This document shows positions 57,474 to 64,000 of a DNA stretch of 64,000 nt, in pieces. The stretch lies in NCBI GenBank assembly GCA_046733355.1, contig JBKPOZ010000017.1, positions 31,722 to 95,721 on the forward strand, in the 5' to 3' direction. Made by a program: the position numbers and the translations under genes. The stretch is from VAZQ01 sp046733355 (GTDB lineage: Bacteria > Pseudomonadota > Alphaproteobacteria > Rhizobiales > Xanthobacteraceae). Each line of letters begins with the position of its first letter. The stretch's first letter is position 1. The notes under the pieces were generated by a model that ran no database searches, was not told the origin of the DNA, and saw only the letters and a list, made by a program, of their open reading frames with translations.

Positions 57474-58550
57474 TCACAACGCGCCGGATCCGCCCGCCAC
57501 GATCCTCTCATTGAGTTTTTGATCGACGATCTCGACCGTGCGGTCGATCTCGGCACTGGGAACGCCAAGCTGATGGGAGATCAACTTCATCAGCAGGTCG
57601 ACACGCTCGATGAAAGGCGCACCACTCGCTAGCGCCCGGGCCGCCGATGACGGCTTGAGAAGGCTTTCGGCCGCCTTGGCATATTTCTCGAAAGGAACCT
57701 GGTCCTTTGCCTCGGCCCCCAGCCGACGGGCGATCCCGTCGACATGATCATAGATCGATTGTGAAAGCTTCAGGTTACCGTGTACGGCGTCGCGAATCGA
57801 TTGCGGCTCGTGCGGCGTGATGCACCGGTAATTCCCGGTCAACAGCATCGACCATTTGGCCAGCGGGACGAAGAGCGAGTCGAACACCTTGAGTTTCACC
57901 GGAACGTCGTGGCCGTCCAATCTCAACGCGTCGATGTCGGTTTCGAGCTCCCGAAGCAGCTTGTTGTTTTGCTCATCTGCAAATGTCGCTGCCTTGAAGT
58001 TGGTGGGCAGGCCGACATGAAGGACGTTCGCTGCCTCTTCCGGCGGGCGGAATGCTTGAGGATCAGGCGAGCAGAGCGTTACCAGTCCCGGCTTGAACCG
58101 TTCCCAAACGCGGGCATTGGTATAAGCCTCCTCGAGATCCATTTCCGCCAGCGCGGGTATCCGTTTGAGATAGGGCAAAGGGGGCATGTTCATGATCGAA
58201 AGACAAGGCAGCTTCGCCTCGGCGATCTTGATCAGCAGAACCCGGATCGTATGATTGGTGTATTGCGGTTCCTGCATTGCAAGAGCGACGAGATCATAAC
58301 GGGAAACATCGACATCGGCGGGCGTTGTCGCGTCCAATTTCCCGGACAGAGTGCGCGAGAAGATCGCGCGGTGCACCGCCTCGCCGCGCAGCTTGATGCG
58401 AACTTCGGTACCGTCGCGGTTGATGAGTTCCGCCGTCTTCTTCCGGCAAACCAGGGTCACGTTGTGACCCGCCATCAGCAGCTTTGTCGCCAGCAACGAG
58501 CCATACGAGGCCCCAAGGATCAGAATGTTTCGCGCCACCTTCCCCTCCAC
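57474..58550 (-). CDS. PanE/ApbA-like (2-dehydropantoate 2-reductase family) oxidoreductase
   Basis: The 358-residue protein has an N-terminal NADP-binding fold ('NILILGASYGSLLATKLLMAGHNV', with G-A-S-x-G replacing the usual G-x-G-x-x-G) and the C-terminal helical domain of ketopantoate reductases. The family includes many non-pantoate dehydrogenases, so the substrate is open. GTG 58550 begins the frame; GTG 58538, just after GGAGGGG, is an alternative. It is not next to panB or panC. Confidence 0.75.
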   Translation of the reverse strand: MEGKVARNILILGASYGSLLATKLLMAGHNVTLVCRKKTAELINRDGTEVRIKLRGEAVHRAIFSRTLSGKLDATTPADVDVSRYDLVALAMQEPQYTNHTIRVLLIKIAEAKLPCLSIMNMPPLPYLKRIPALAEMDLEEAYTNARVWERFKPGLVTLCSPDPQAFRPPEEAANVLHVGLPTNFKAATFADEQNNKLLRELETDIDALRLDGHDVPVKLKVFDSLFVPLAKWSMLLTGNYRCITPHEPQSIRDAVHGNLKLSQSIYDHVDGIARRLGAEAKDQVPFEKYAKAAESLLKPSSAARALASGAPFIERVDLLMKLISHQLGVPSAEIDRTVEIVDQKLNERIVAGGSGAL

Positions 58551-59040
58551 AGATCAAGAATCTTCTCTAACAAATTTGCGTCAGGTATGCTTGGCCGAAG
58601 GAACGGAAGCAAGCAGACCATACATCACATGGGAAGCAGGTCCGGCCAGCCAAAAAGGGTGATCTGTCGCAGCCGATCGCCCTGCTGTGCGCGCAGCGAG
58701 CGGCCATGCCACCGCTCCGCCGAGAAGGTAATCAACTCGCGCCCTTTTTCAGTTGATCACTTGTATGCGCCGGCGCAGCCAAGGGTCACAGCATAACGGA
58801 ATGCAGAATTTCCCGCCAACTCTGGACCGAATGGGGTCATCAGCTCCCTTTTCCCCAGCCCATGCGCCATATCCAATTGCCCGGGTTGGGCCTGAAAGCT
58901 GCCGATGCCTGGACATCGATATTTGGCCTCGCCGGCGCAGGAGTTCCTCATGCCACTCATTGCGCGCAGCCAGTCGGTCTGCCGCGCACGCGATCGTTAC
59001 ACGGGCAACGCTTTTGAGGGTTGGACGTTAAGGCGGAGTT
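58551..59040. other. Non-coding gap with an inverted repeat
   Basis: This is the intergenic region between the divergent PanE-like and phosphofructokinase genes. ATCAACT (58731-58737) and AGTTGAT (58751-58757) form a perfect seven-base inverted repeat that could be a regulator site. GCCGGCGCAG occurs twice, about 165 bases apart. A minus-strand frame at 58757-58960 (67 residues) lacks a family and a good start, so it is not called. Confidence 0.5.
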
Positions 59041-60228
59041 ATGCAGAGAAAGCGCATCGGCATTCTGACTGGCGGCGGCGACGTCGCCGGTCTCAACGCG
59101 GTCATAAAGACCATTACCTATCGCAGCAGCGAGAACAATATGGAGGTGATTGGTCTTCGTCGCGGTTGGGAAGCGCTCACGCACCTGAACTGCGACGATC
59201 CAGCGAGCATCCGCCGTTACGTTGTTACGCTTGATCGTGAGAGCACGCGGACCATCGATCGGCGTGGTGGCACCGCATTGCACTCCAGCCGCACCAACCC
59301 ATCCAAGATGCAGAAGCTGCCGGACCATCTCAATGCCGAAGACTTTCCGGTTTCGCTGAGCACCAAGGCTGGCATTGCCACCAAAACCTGGGACCTTTCC
59401 AAGCAGGTCCTGGCGAATCTCTCGGTGTTGGGCATTGAACAGCTTGTTGCCATCGGCGGTGACGACACGCTCAGCTTTGCGACTAAGCTCAATGAACTTG
59501 GCGTCAAGATCGTTGCTATTCCAAAGACCATGGACAACGACGTGCGCAACACCGAATACTGCATTGGCTTCTCGACGGCGATAACCCGCGCCTCCGATGC
59601 CATCCAGCGGCAACGCACCACCGTCGCCTCGCACGAGCGGATCGGCATTTTCCGCGTCTTTGGCCGTGATGCCGGGTTTACAGCGCTTTATACCGCGTAC
59701 GTCACCTCCATCCGCTGCGTCATCCCGGAATACCCGGTCAACCTCGACAAGCTCATCCAACTGCTCATAGAAGAAAAGCGCGCAAACCCGAGTAATTACG
59801 CGCTGGTTGTGATGAGCGAGGGCGCTCGCTGGCAAGGATACGAAGTGCAGGAATACGGCGAACCTGATGCATACGGTCACCGCAAGAAGGCGAGCGTGGC
59901 CGAGTCACTCGCCGACGAGATCAAGCGGCGGACCGGCGAGGAGACAGTAACCTCGGACCTCACCTATGACCTGCGCTCGGGCGAGCCAGACTTCGTCGAC
60001 AAGCTTGTGGGCTTGACGTTTGGTAACATGGCATATGACGCCATCCTGGATGGCAGGACCGCCCTTATGACGGCGTTGGTAGGAGGTCGCTACGAGCTGG
60101 TGCCCATTCCTGACCCGAAGCTCGGACCGCGCAAGGTGGATGTGGCCACCGCGTACAACACCGAGCGATATCGTCCGATGTACGCGAACAAGTTGGGAAT
60201 GCCGGTTTTTCTCAATCGCGCGTCTTAG
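59041..60228 (+). CDS. Phosphofructokinase, probably PPi-dependent
   Basis: The 395-residue PfkA-superfamily enzyme has 'GILTGGGDVAGLNAVI', 'IGGDDTLSFA', the catalytic 'PKTMDND' (Asp164, Asp166) and 'RVFGRDAGF'. Asp142 (second D of G-G-D-D) and Lys162 occupy the positions that are Gly in ATP-dependent E. coli PfkA; Asp and Lys there are the signature of pyrophosphate-using enzymes. It would interconvert fructose 6-phosphate and fructose 1,6-bisphosphate reversibly. No glycolytic neighbours. Followed by chrA after 84 bases. Confidence 0.88.
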   Translation: MQRKRIGILTGGGDVAGLNAVIKTITYRSSENNMEVIGLRRGWEALTHLNCDDPASIRRYVVTLDRESTRTIDRRGGTALHSSRTNPSKMQKLPDHLNAEDFPVSLSTKAGIATKTWDLSKQVLANLSVLGIEQLVAIGGDDTLSFATKLNELGVKIVAIPKTMDNDVRNTEYCIGFSTAITRASDAIQRQRTTVASHERIGIFRVFGRDAGFTALYTAYVTSIRCVIPEYPVNLDKLIQLLIEEKRANPSNYALVVMSEGARWQGYEVQEYGEPDAYGHRKKASVAESLADEIKRRTGEETVTSDLTYDLRSGEPDFVDKLVGLTFGNMAYDAILDGRTALMTALVGGRYELVPIPDPKLGPRKVDVATAYNTERYRPMYANKLGMPVFLNRAS

Positions 60229-60312
60229 ACGCGGCAGGTAAGCTTCTCCCGACACCGTTCAGCTGAAGAGCCACCCGGCGCACCGGGCCCGGAGAATTCA
60301 CTGACACAGCAG

Positions 60313-61551
60313 GTGAAGAAGACGGCACCCGGAAATGCCATCGCTGGTTCGCCGACCAGGGCAAGGCTTGCCGAAGTATTCCTCACGTTCCTGAAATTGG
60401 GCGTGACTTCGTTCGGCGGACCGGTCGCGCATCTTGGGTACTTTCATGATGAATTTGTTGTGCGCAGGCGCTGGATTGACGAGAAGGGCTATGCGGACCT
60501 CGTCGCGTTGTGCCAATTCCTGCCGGGACCAGCATCGAGCCAGGTCGGCTTCTCACTTGGCCTGCTGCGCGGCGGCGGATTCGCTGGAGGACTGATTGCA
60601 TGGGCGGCATTCACGATGCCGTCGGTGCTGCTTCTTCTGGCGTTTGCTTACGGTGCTTCACTGTTGGCGGGCCCGCTCGGATCGGGCGTGATCCACGGGC
60701 TCAAGGTGGTGGCAGTTGCAGTCATTGCCCAGGCGGTGTGGGGTATGGCGCAGACACTCGCGCCCGATCGTCCGCGAGCGTCGATCGCACTCCTCGCCGC
60801 AGTTGTAATTTCCCTGTTTGCCGGCGCCTCGCTCGCTCAGATTTCTGCAATTGTCCTTGGGGCGCTTGCCGGCGTCGTTTTTTGCCGCGATGGAAAAATC
60901 GAGGCCGGAGGACATTTTGCTTTTCCGGTTACGCGCCCAACGGCGATCGTTGCATTGATCATCTTCTTCGGCCTCTTGCTCCTTCTTCCGGTGGCCGAGC
61001 ACTCGATCCGGTTGCAGGCGCTTTCGCTGTTCGCGGCATTTTTTCGTTCCGGCGCGCTCGTGTTCGGTGGCGGTCACGTGGTGTTGCCGCTGCTGCGCGC
61101 GGAATTTGTTGACCCGGGTTGGGTGACGCCGGATGCCTTCCTCGCGGGCTATGGCGCCGCACAGGCGGTCCCCGGCCCTCTGTTCACCTTCGCGGCCTAT
61201 CTCGGGGCCGTCACGAACCTTGAGCCCAGCGGCTGGCGAGGTGCACTAATCGGTCTTGTCGGAATTTTTCTTCCCGGAGTGCTCATCCTCGTAGGCACGT
61301 TGCCCTTTTGGAATGCGCTTCGCAGCCGGCCGCTTGCTCGTGCGGCGATGAACGGCACGAATGCCGCTGTCGTCGGTATTTTGGGCGCAGCGCTCTACAA
61401 TCCGGTGTGGATAAGCGCGGTTGGCAACGCGCGAGATTTTGCCCTTGCGGCAACAGCATTCGTGCTTCTTACGGCATGGAAACTCGCCCCATGGATGGTT
61501 GTGCTTGTCACCGCAAGTGGAGGCGTGGCGATGGCCTTGCTCCAAGCCTGA
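60313..61551 (+). CDS. chrA: Chromate transporter ChrA
   Basis: The 412-residue CHR-family membrane protein has two homologous halves: 'FLKLGVTSFGGPVAHLGYF' and 'QFLPGPASSQVGF' in the first, 'FFRSGALVFGGGHVVLPLL' and 'QAVPGPLFTFAAYLG' in the second. It exports chromate from the cytoplasm, or transports a related oxyanion. GTG 60313 is the start; the ribosome binding site is weak. No chrB regulator is adjacent. Confidence 0.93.
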   Translation: MKKTAPGNAIAGSPTRARLAEVFLTFLKLGVTSFGGPVAHLGYFHDEFVVRRRWIDEKGYADLVALCQFLPGPASSQVGFSLGLLRGGGFAGGLIAWAAFTMPSVLLLLAFAYGASLLAGPLGSGVIHGLKVVAVAVIAQAVWGMAQTLAPDRPRASIALLAAVVISLFAGASLAQISAIVLGALAGVVFCRDGKIEAGGHFAFPVTRPTAIVALIIFFGLLLLLPVAEHSIRLQALSLFAAFFRSGALVFGGGHVVLPLLRAEFVDPGWVTPDAFLAGYGAAQAVPGPLFTFAAYLGAVTNLEPSGWRGALIGLVGIFLPGVLILVGTLPFWNALRSRPLARAAMNGTNAAVVGILGAALYNPVWISAVGNARDFALAATAFVLLTAWKLAPWMVVLVTASGGVAMALLQA

Positions 61552-61598
61552 AGCGCCTACCGTAAGGGTGCTTCGCAGGGGGACGATAGGCGCGCAAG

Positions 61599-62438
61599 TT
61601 ACTGCGCGGCGTCGCGGGCGGGCTCGCTCTCCTCCGCGGGCTCGCCGTTCTTCAGAGCGGAAGGCTGCGGCATGGCAATGATGTTGTAGCCGGAATCGAC
61701 GAAATGGATGTCGCCGGTCACACCGGTTGAAAGATCCGAAAGAAGATAGAGCGCAGCGCCCCCGATCTCGTCCAAGGTGATGCCGCGGCGCAGCGGGGAG
61801 TGGCGTTGCTGGAAAGCAAACATCTGCCGCGCATCGCCGATACCCGCGCCCGCAAGCGTGCGGATCGGCCCCGCGGAGATCGCATTGACCCGGATGGCGG
61901 CGGGTCCGAAATCGACGGCGAGATAGCGTACCGAGGCTTCCAGCGCGGCCTTCGCCACGCCCATCACATTATAGTTCGGCATGGCGCGCTGCCCGCCGTT
62001 ATACGTGAGCGTGAGCATGGCGCCCCCCGCCGGCATCAGCGCGGCCGCGCGTTTGGCGACCTCGGTGAACGAAAAGCACGAGATGATCATCGTGCGCACG
62101 AAGTTCTCGCGAGTGGTGTCGGCATAGCGGCCCTTGAGCTCGTTCTTGTCGGAGAACGCAATCGCATGCACGAGGAAATCGAGCGAGCCCCATTTTTCCC
62201 CAATCGCCGCAAACATCGCATCGATCGAAGGCAGCTGCTCGACATCGCAGGGGAGAACGAGCGACGCGCCGACTGATTCCGCCAGTGGGCGCACGCGACG
62301 GCCCAGCGCCTCGCCCTGATAGGTAAAGGCGAGCGTCGCACCATGCGCCGCCAAGGTCCTGGCGATGCCCCACGCAATGGAATGATTGTTGGCCACGCCC
62401 ATGATCAGGCCGCGCTTGCCGTGCATCAACTGCGTCAT
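61599..62438 (-). CDS. fabI: Enoyl-[acyl-carrier-protein] reductase (NADH)
   Basis: FabI reduces the enoyl-ACP in type II fatty acid synthesis and is the target of triclosan. The 279-residue SDR-fold protein has 'GLIMGVANNHSIAWGIA', 'LTYNGGQRAMPNYNVMGVAKAALE' with the Tyr-x6-Lys site, and an acidic C-terminal tail. ATG 62438. It lies 115 bases downstream of fabB on the same strand. Confidence 0.96.
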   Translation of the reverse strand: MTQLMHGKRGLIMGVANNHSIAWGIARTLAAHGATLAFTYQGEALGRRVRPLAESVGASLVLPCDVEQLPSIDAMFAAIGEKWGSLDFLVHAIAFSDKNELKGRYADTTRENFVRTMIISCFSFTEVAKRAAALMPAGGAMLTLTYNGGQRAMPNYNVMGVAKAALEASVRYLAVDFGPAAIRVNAISAGPIRTLAGAGIGDARQMFAFQQRHSPLRRGITLDEIGGAALYLLSDLSTGVTGDIHFVDSGYNIIAMPQPSALKNGEPAEESEPARDAAQ

Positions 62439-62477
62439 CCTGACTCCAGCCCTTCCCCGCTCATCGGCATGGCTGCG

Positions 62478-62517
62478 GACCCCCCACCCTTAACCCCTCC
62501 GGACAAGGGGGACGGGA
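62478..62517. repeat. C-rich/G-rich dispersed repeat, type D
   Basis: GACCCCCCACCCTTAACC, followed by CCTCC-GGACAA-GGGGG, resembles the larger element at 63786-63861. It sits in the 114-base gap between fabB and fabI. Confidence 0.6.
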
Positions 62518-62552
62518 ACGCACCGCGTTTGACGCACGAGATCGTTCTCATA

Positions 62553-63770
62553 TCAAGCATCGACATGCTTGAGCACGATCGAGGCATTGGTGCCGCCGAA
62601 GCCAAACGAGTTCGACAGCACGCAGCCAAGCTGCACGTCATCGCGGCGCTCGCGCACGATCGGCACGCCTTCGAAGGCCGGATCGAGTTTTTCAATATTG
62701 GCGCTCTCGCAGATGAATCCGCTGTTCATCATCAGGATGGAATAGATCGCCTCCTGCGCGCCGGCCGCGCCGAGCGAATGCCCGGTCAGCGACTTCGTTG
62801 CCGAGATCGGCGGGCATTTTGCGCCGAACACTTCGCGGATGGCCTCGATCTCCTTGATGTCGCCGATCGGCGTCGAGGTCGCGTGCGGGTTGATATAGTC
62901 GACCGCAGGCTTCACCTCGGCGAGCGCCATGCGCATGCAGCGCACGGCGCCTTCGCCCGAGGGTGCAACCATATCGAAGCCGTCGGACGTCGCGCCGTAA
63001 CCCGCGACCTCGGCATAGATGCGGCCGCCGCGGGCGCGCGCATGCTCGAGCTCCTCGAGCACCAGCACGCCGGCACCGCCCGCGATCACGAACCCGTCGC
63101 GGTCGGCATCATAGGCACGCGAGGCCTTTTCCGGTGTCTGGTTGAAACTCGACGACATCGCCCCCATCGCGTCGAACAGCACGGAGAGCGTCCAGTCGAG
63201 CTCCTCGCATCCGCCCGCGAATATCATGTCCTGCTTGCCCAGGCGGATCACTTCCATGGCGTTCCCGATGCAATGGTTCGATGTCGCACAGGCCGAAGAG
63301 ATCGAGTAGTTTACCCCCTTGATCTTGAACCAGGTGGCAAGCGTCGCCGATGCGGTCGAGGACATAGCCTTTGGCACCGCGAACGGGCCGACGCGCTTGG
63401 GACTTTTGTTGCGGGCCACGTCGGCGGCATCCACAATGGCCCGCGTCGAGGGGCCACCCGACCCCATGATGATTCCGGTTTTCTCGTCCGATATCTCGCG
63501 CTCGGTCAGGCCGGCATCGCGGATCGCCTGCTCCATCGCGATGTGATTCCAGGCGGCGCCGCCGCCAAGAAAGCGCATTGCCCGCCGATCGATACTGTCC
63601 TCGGCAACCATGGAAGGCGCGCCATGCACCTGCGAGCGAAAGCCCAGCTCTGTGTATTTGTCCGCGCGCGAAATGCCGGATTTCGCTTCGCGGAGGCTCG
63701 CCAACACCTCCTGCGTATTGTTGCCGATCGGCGAGACGATTCCCATCCCGGTGACGACAACGCGCCTCAT
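62553..63770 (-). CDS. fabB: 3-oxoacyl-[acyl-carrier-protein] synthase I
   Basis: This condensing enzyme takes part in unsaturated fatty acid synthesis with FabA. The 405-residue thiolase-fold protein has the nucleophile Cys in 'SISSACATSNHC', the active His in 'NPHATSTPIGD' and 'SATKSLTGHSLGAAG'. ATG 63770 follows GAGGGA; TTG 63782 is not needed. fabA, usually upstream, is not found in the remaining 230 bases, where a large inverted repeat lies. Confidence 0.96.
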   Translation of the reverse strand: MRRVVVTGMGIVSPIGNNTQEVLASLREAKSGISRADKYTELGFRSQVHGAPSMVAEDSIDRRAMRFLGGGAAWNHIAMEQAIRDAGLTEREISDEKTGIIMGSGGPSTRAIVDAADVARNKSPKRVGPFAVPKAMSSTASATLATWFKIKGVNYSISSACATSNHCIGNAMEVIRLGKQDMIFAGGCEELDWTLSVLFDAMGAMSSSFNQTPEKASRAYDADRDGFVIAGGAGVLVLEELEHARARGGRIYAEVAGYGATSDGFDMVAPSGEGAVRCMRMALAEVKPAVDYINPHATSTPIGDIKEIEAIREVFGAKCPPISATKSLTGHSLGAAGAQEAIYSILMMNSGFICESANIEKLDPAFEGVPIVRERRDDVQLGCVLSNSFGFGGTNASIVLKHVDA

Positions 63771-63785
63771 GGGGTCCCTCAAGTT

Positions 63786-63861
63786 CCCTCTCCCATGGGG
63801 AGAGGGTTAGGGTGAGGGGTTAAAGCAGTCATTGTGACCCCCTCACCCCAACCCTCTCCCC
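63786..63861. repeat. Large inverted repeat of the type D element
   Basis: GGGGAGAGGGTTAGGGTGAG (63797 on) and its near reverse complement at 63840-63861 form 22-base arms with one or two mismatches, 21 bases apart. A second palindrome CCCTCTCCCATGGGGAGAGGG overlaps the left arm. It lies upstream of fabB. Confidence 0.8.
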
Positions 63862-63919
63862 GGTGGGAACCGTTGCGAAATTCTGCAGTGGTGATTCTCT
63901 CGGGTGAGGGAGAACCGCA

Positions 63920-64000
63920 ATGATTCGGAATCAGCGAAGCTTCATTGAGGCGTTTGCGTCGACAAAGCTTGGCCGCAATGAGCGGCTCGAGCGGATTGGT
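63920..64000 (+). CDS. Start of an unknown protein, possibly a transposase (3' partial)
   Basis: An open frame from ATG 63920 runs off the end of the window (27 codons, 'MIRNQRSFIEAFASTKLGRN'). AGGGAG lies about ten bases before it. The 'SFIEAF...GRNERLERIG' pattern recalls the N-termini of IS5/IS1182-type transposases, but this is too short to be sure. If so, an insertion sequence has entered at the type D repeat upstream of fabB. Confidence 0.4.
   Translation, partial: MIRNQRSFIEAFASTKLGRNERLERIG

Noticed and set aside
1..64000. CRISPR arrays, rRNA and tRNA genes
   Set aside because: No regularly spaced direct repeats of array type were seen, and no rRNA-like or complete tRNA cloverleaf sequence was found by reading both strands; a tRNAscan/Infernal run would settle this.

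Overview
The window looks like chromosome from an alphaproteobacterium of the Hyphomicrobiales (Rhizobiales), probably a Bradyrhizobium/Rhodopseudomonas/Pseudolabrys-like lineage. Three things suggest this. The coding sequence is dense and GC-rich. The gene order is typical (acnA | ccmABCDG-yciB-ftsY-mtaB-dapF; nfuA-tsaB-rimI-miaB-phoH-ybeY-corC-lnt-HTH-metK-trmB; rimP-nusA-infB-rbfA-truB-rpsO-pnp; fabI-fabB). There is an NdvA-type cyclic glucan exporter and several short palindromic repeats of the kind scattered through these genomes. No rRNA, tRNA or CRISPR was found. The species is an inference.

Layout. 1-10.6 kb: a YiiX-type permuted papain-like hydrolase (5' end outside the window), a GYD protein, a secreted caspase-fold protein that has lost both catalytic residues and carries a long proline-rich tail, an orphan Rossmann/SAF oxidoreductase, a Cys-rich secreted protein, YqaA, HisE and bifunctional PutA. 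10.8-14.8 kb: NdvA, a GT-C glycosyltransferase and a DUF1223 protein. 14.9-26 kb: acnA, divergent from the cytochrome c maturation operon ccmABCDG; a convergent yciB-ftsY unit; an RluA-type pseudouridine synthase; a PPOX flavoprotein; mtaB and dapF. 26-31 kb: rplU-rpmA, a GNAT, an unusual structured 5' region, obg, a DUF72 protein and proB. 31-35 kb: a small unknown protein, adenosine kinase, trpS, UspA and nfuA. 35-46 kb: tRNA modification, RNA metabolism and envelope genes through metK and trmB, then DUF2336. 46-55.6 kb: the translation operon rimP-nusA-infB-rbfA-truB-rpsO-pnp, with a terminator-bearing leader and without ylxR. 55.6-61.6 kb: an accessory block, AT-rich in part, with a secreted unknown, repeats, a phage-type phosphoribosyltransferase, a tiny membrane protein, a PanE-like reductase, a PPi-type phosphofructokinase and ChrA. 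61.6-64 kb: fabI and fabB, a large inverted repeat, and the start of a cut-off gene that may be a transposase.

How the genes work together. Most of the window is a housekeeping backbone: translation initiation and ribosome maturation, tRNA modification (TsaB, MtaB, MiaB, TrmB, TruB), SRP targeting (FtsY), lipoprotein N-acylation (Lnt), SAM supply (MetK) and type II fatty acid synthesis. The points most worth a second look are the obg 5' region (promoter, 19-codon ORF with a strong Shine-Dalgarno, three-way junction, U-rich tract and start-site hairpin), a dispersed palindrome translated in frame inside ccmG, the doubly inactivated caspase fold, and the 55.6-59 kb islet.
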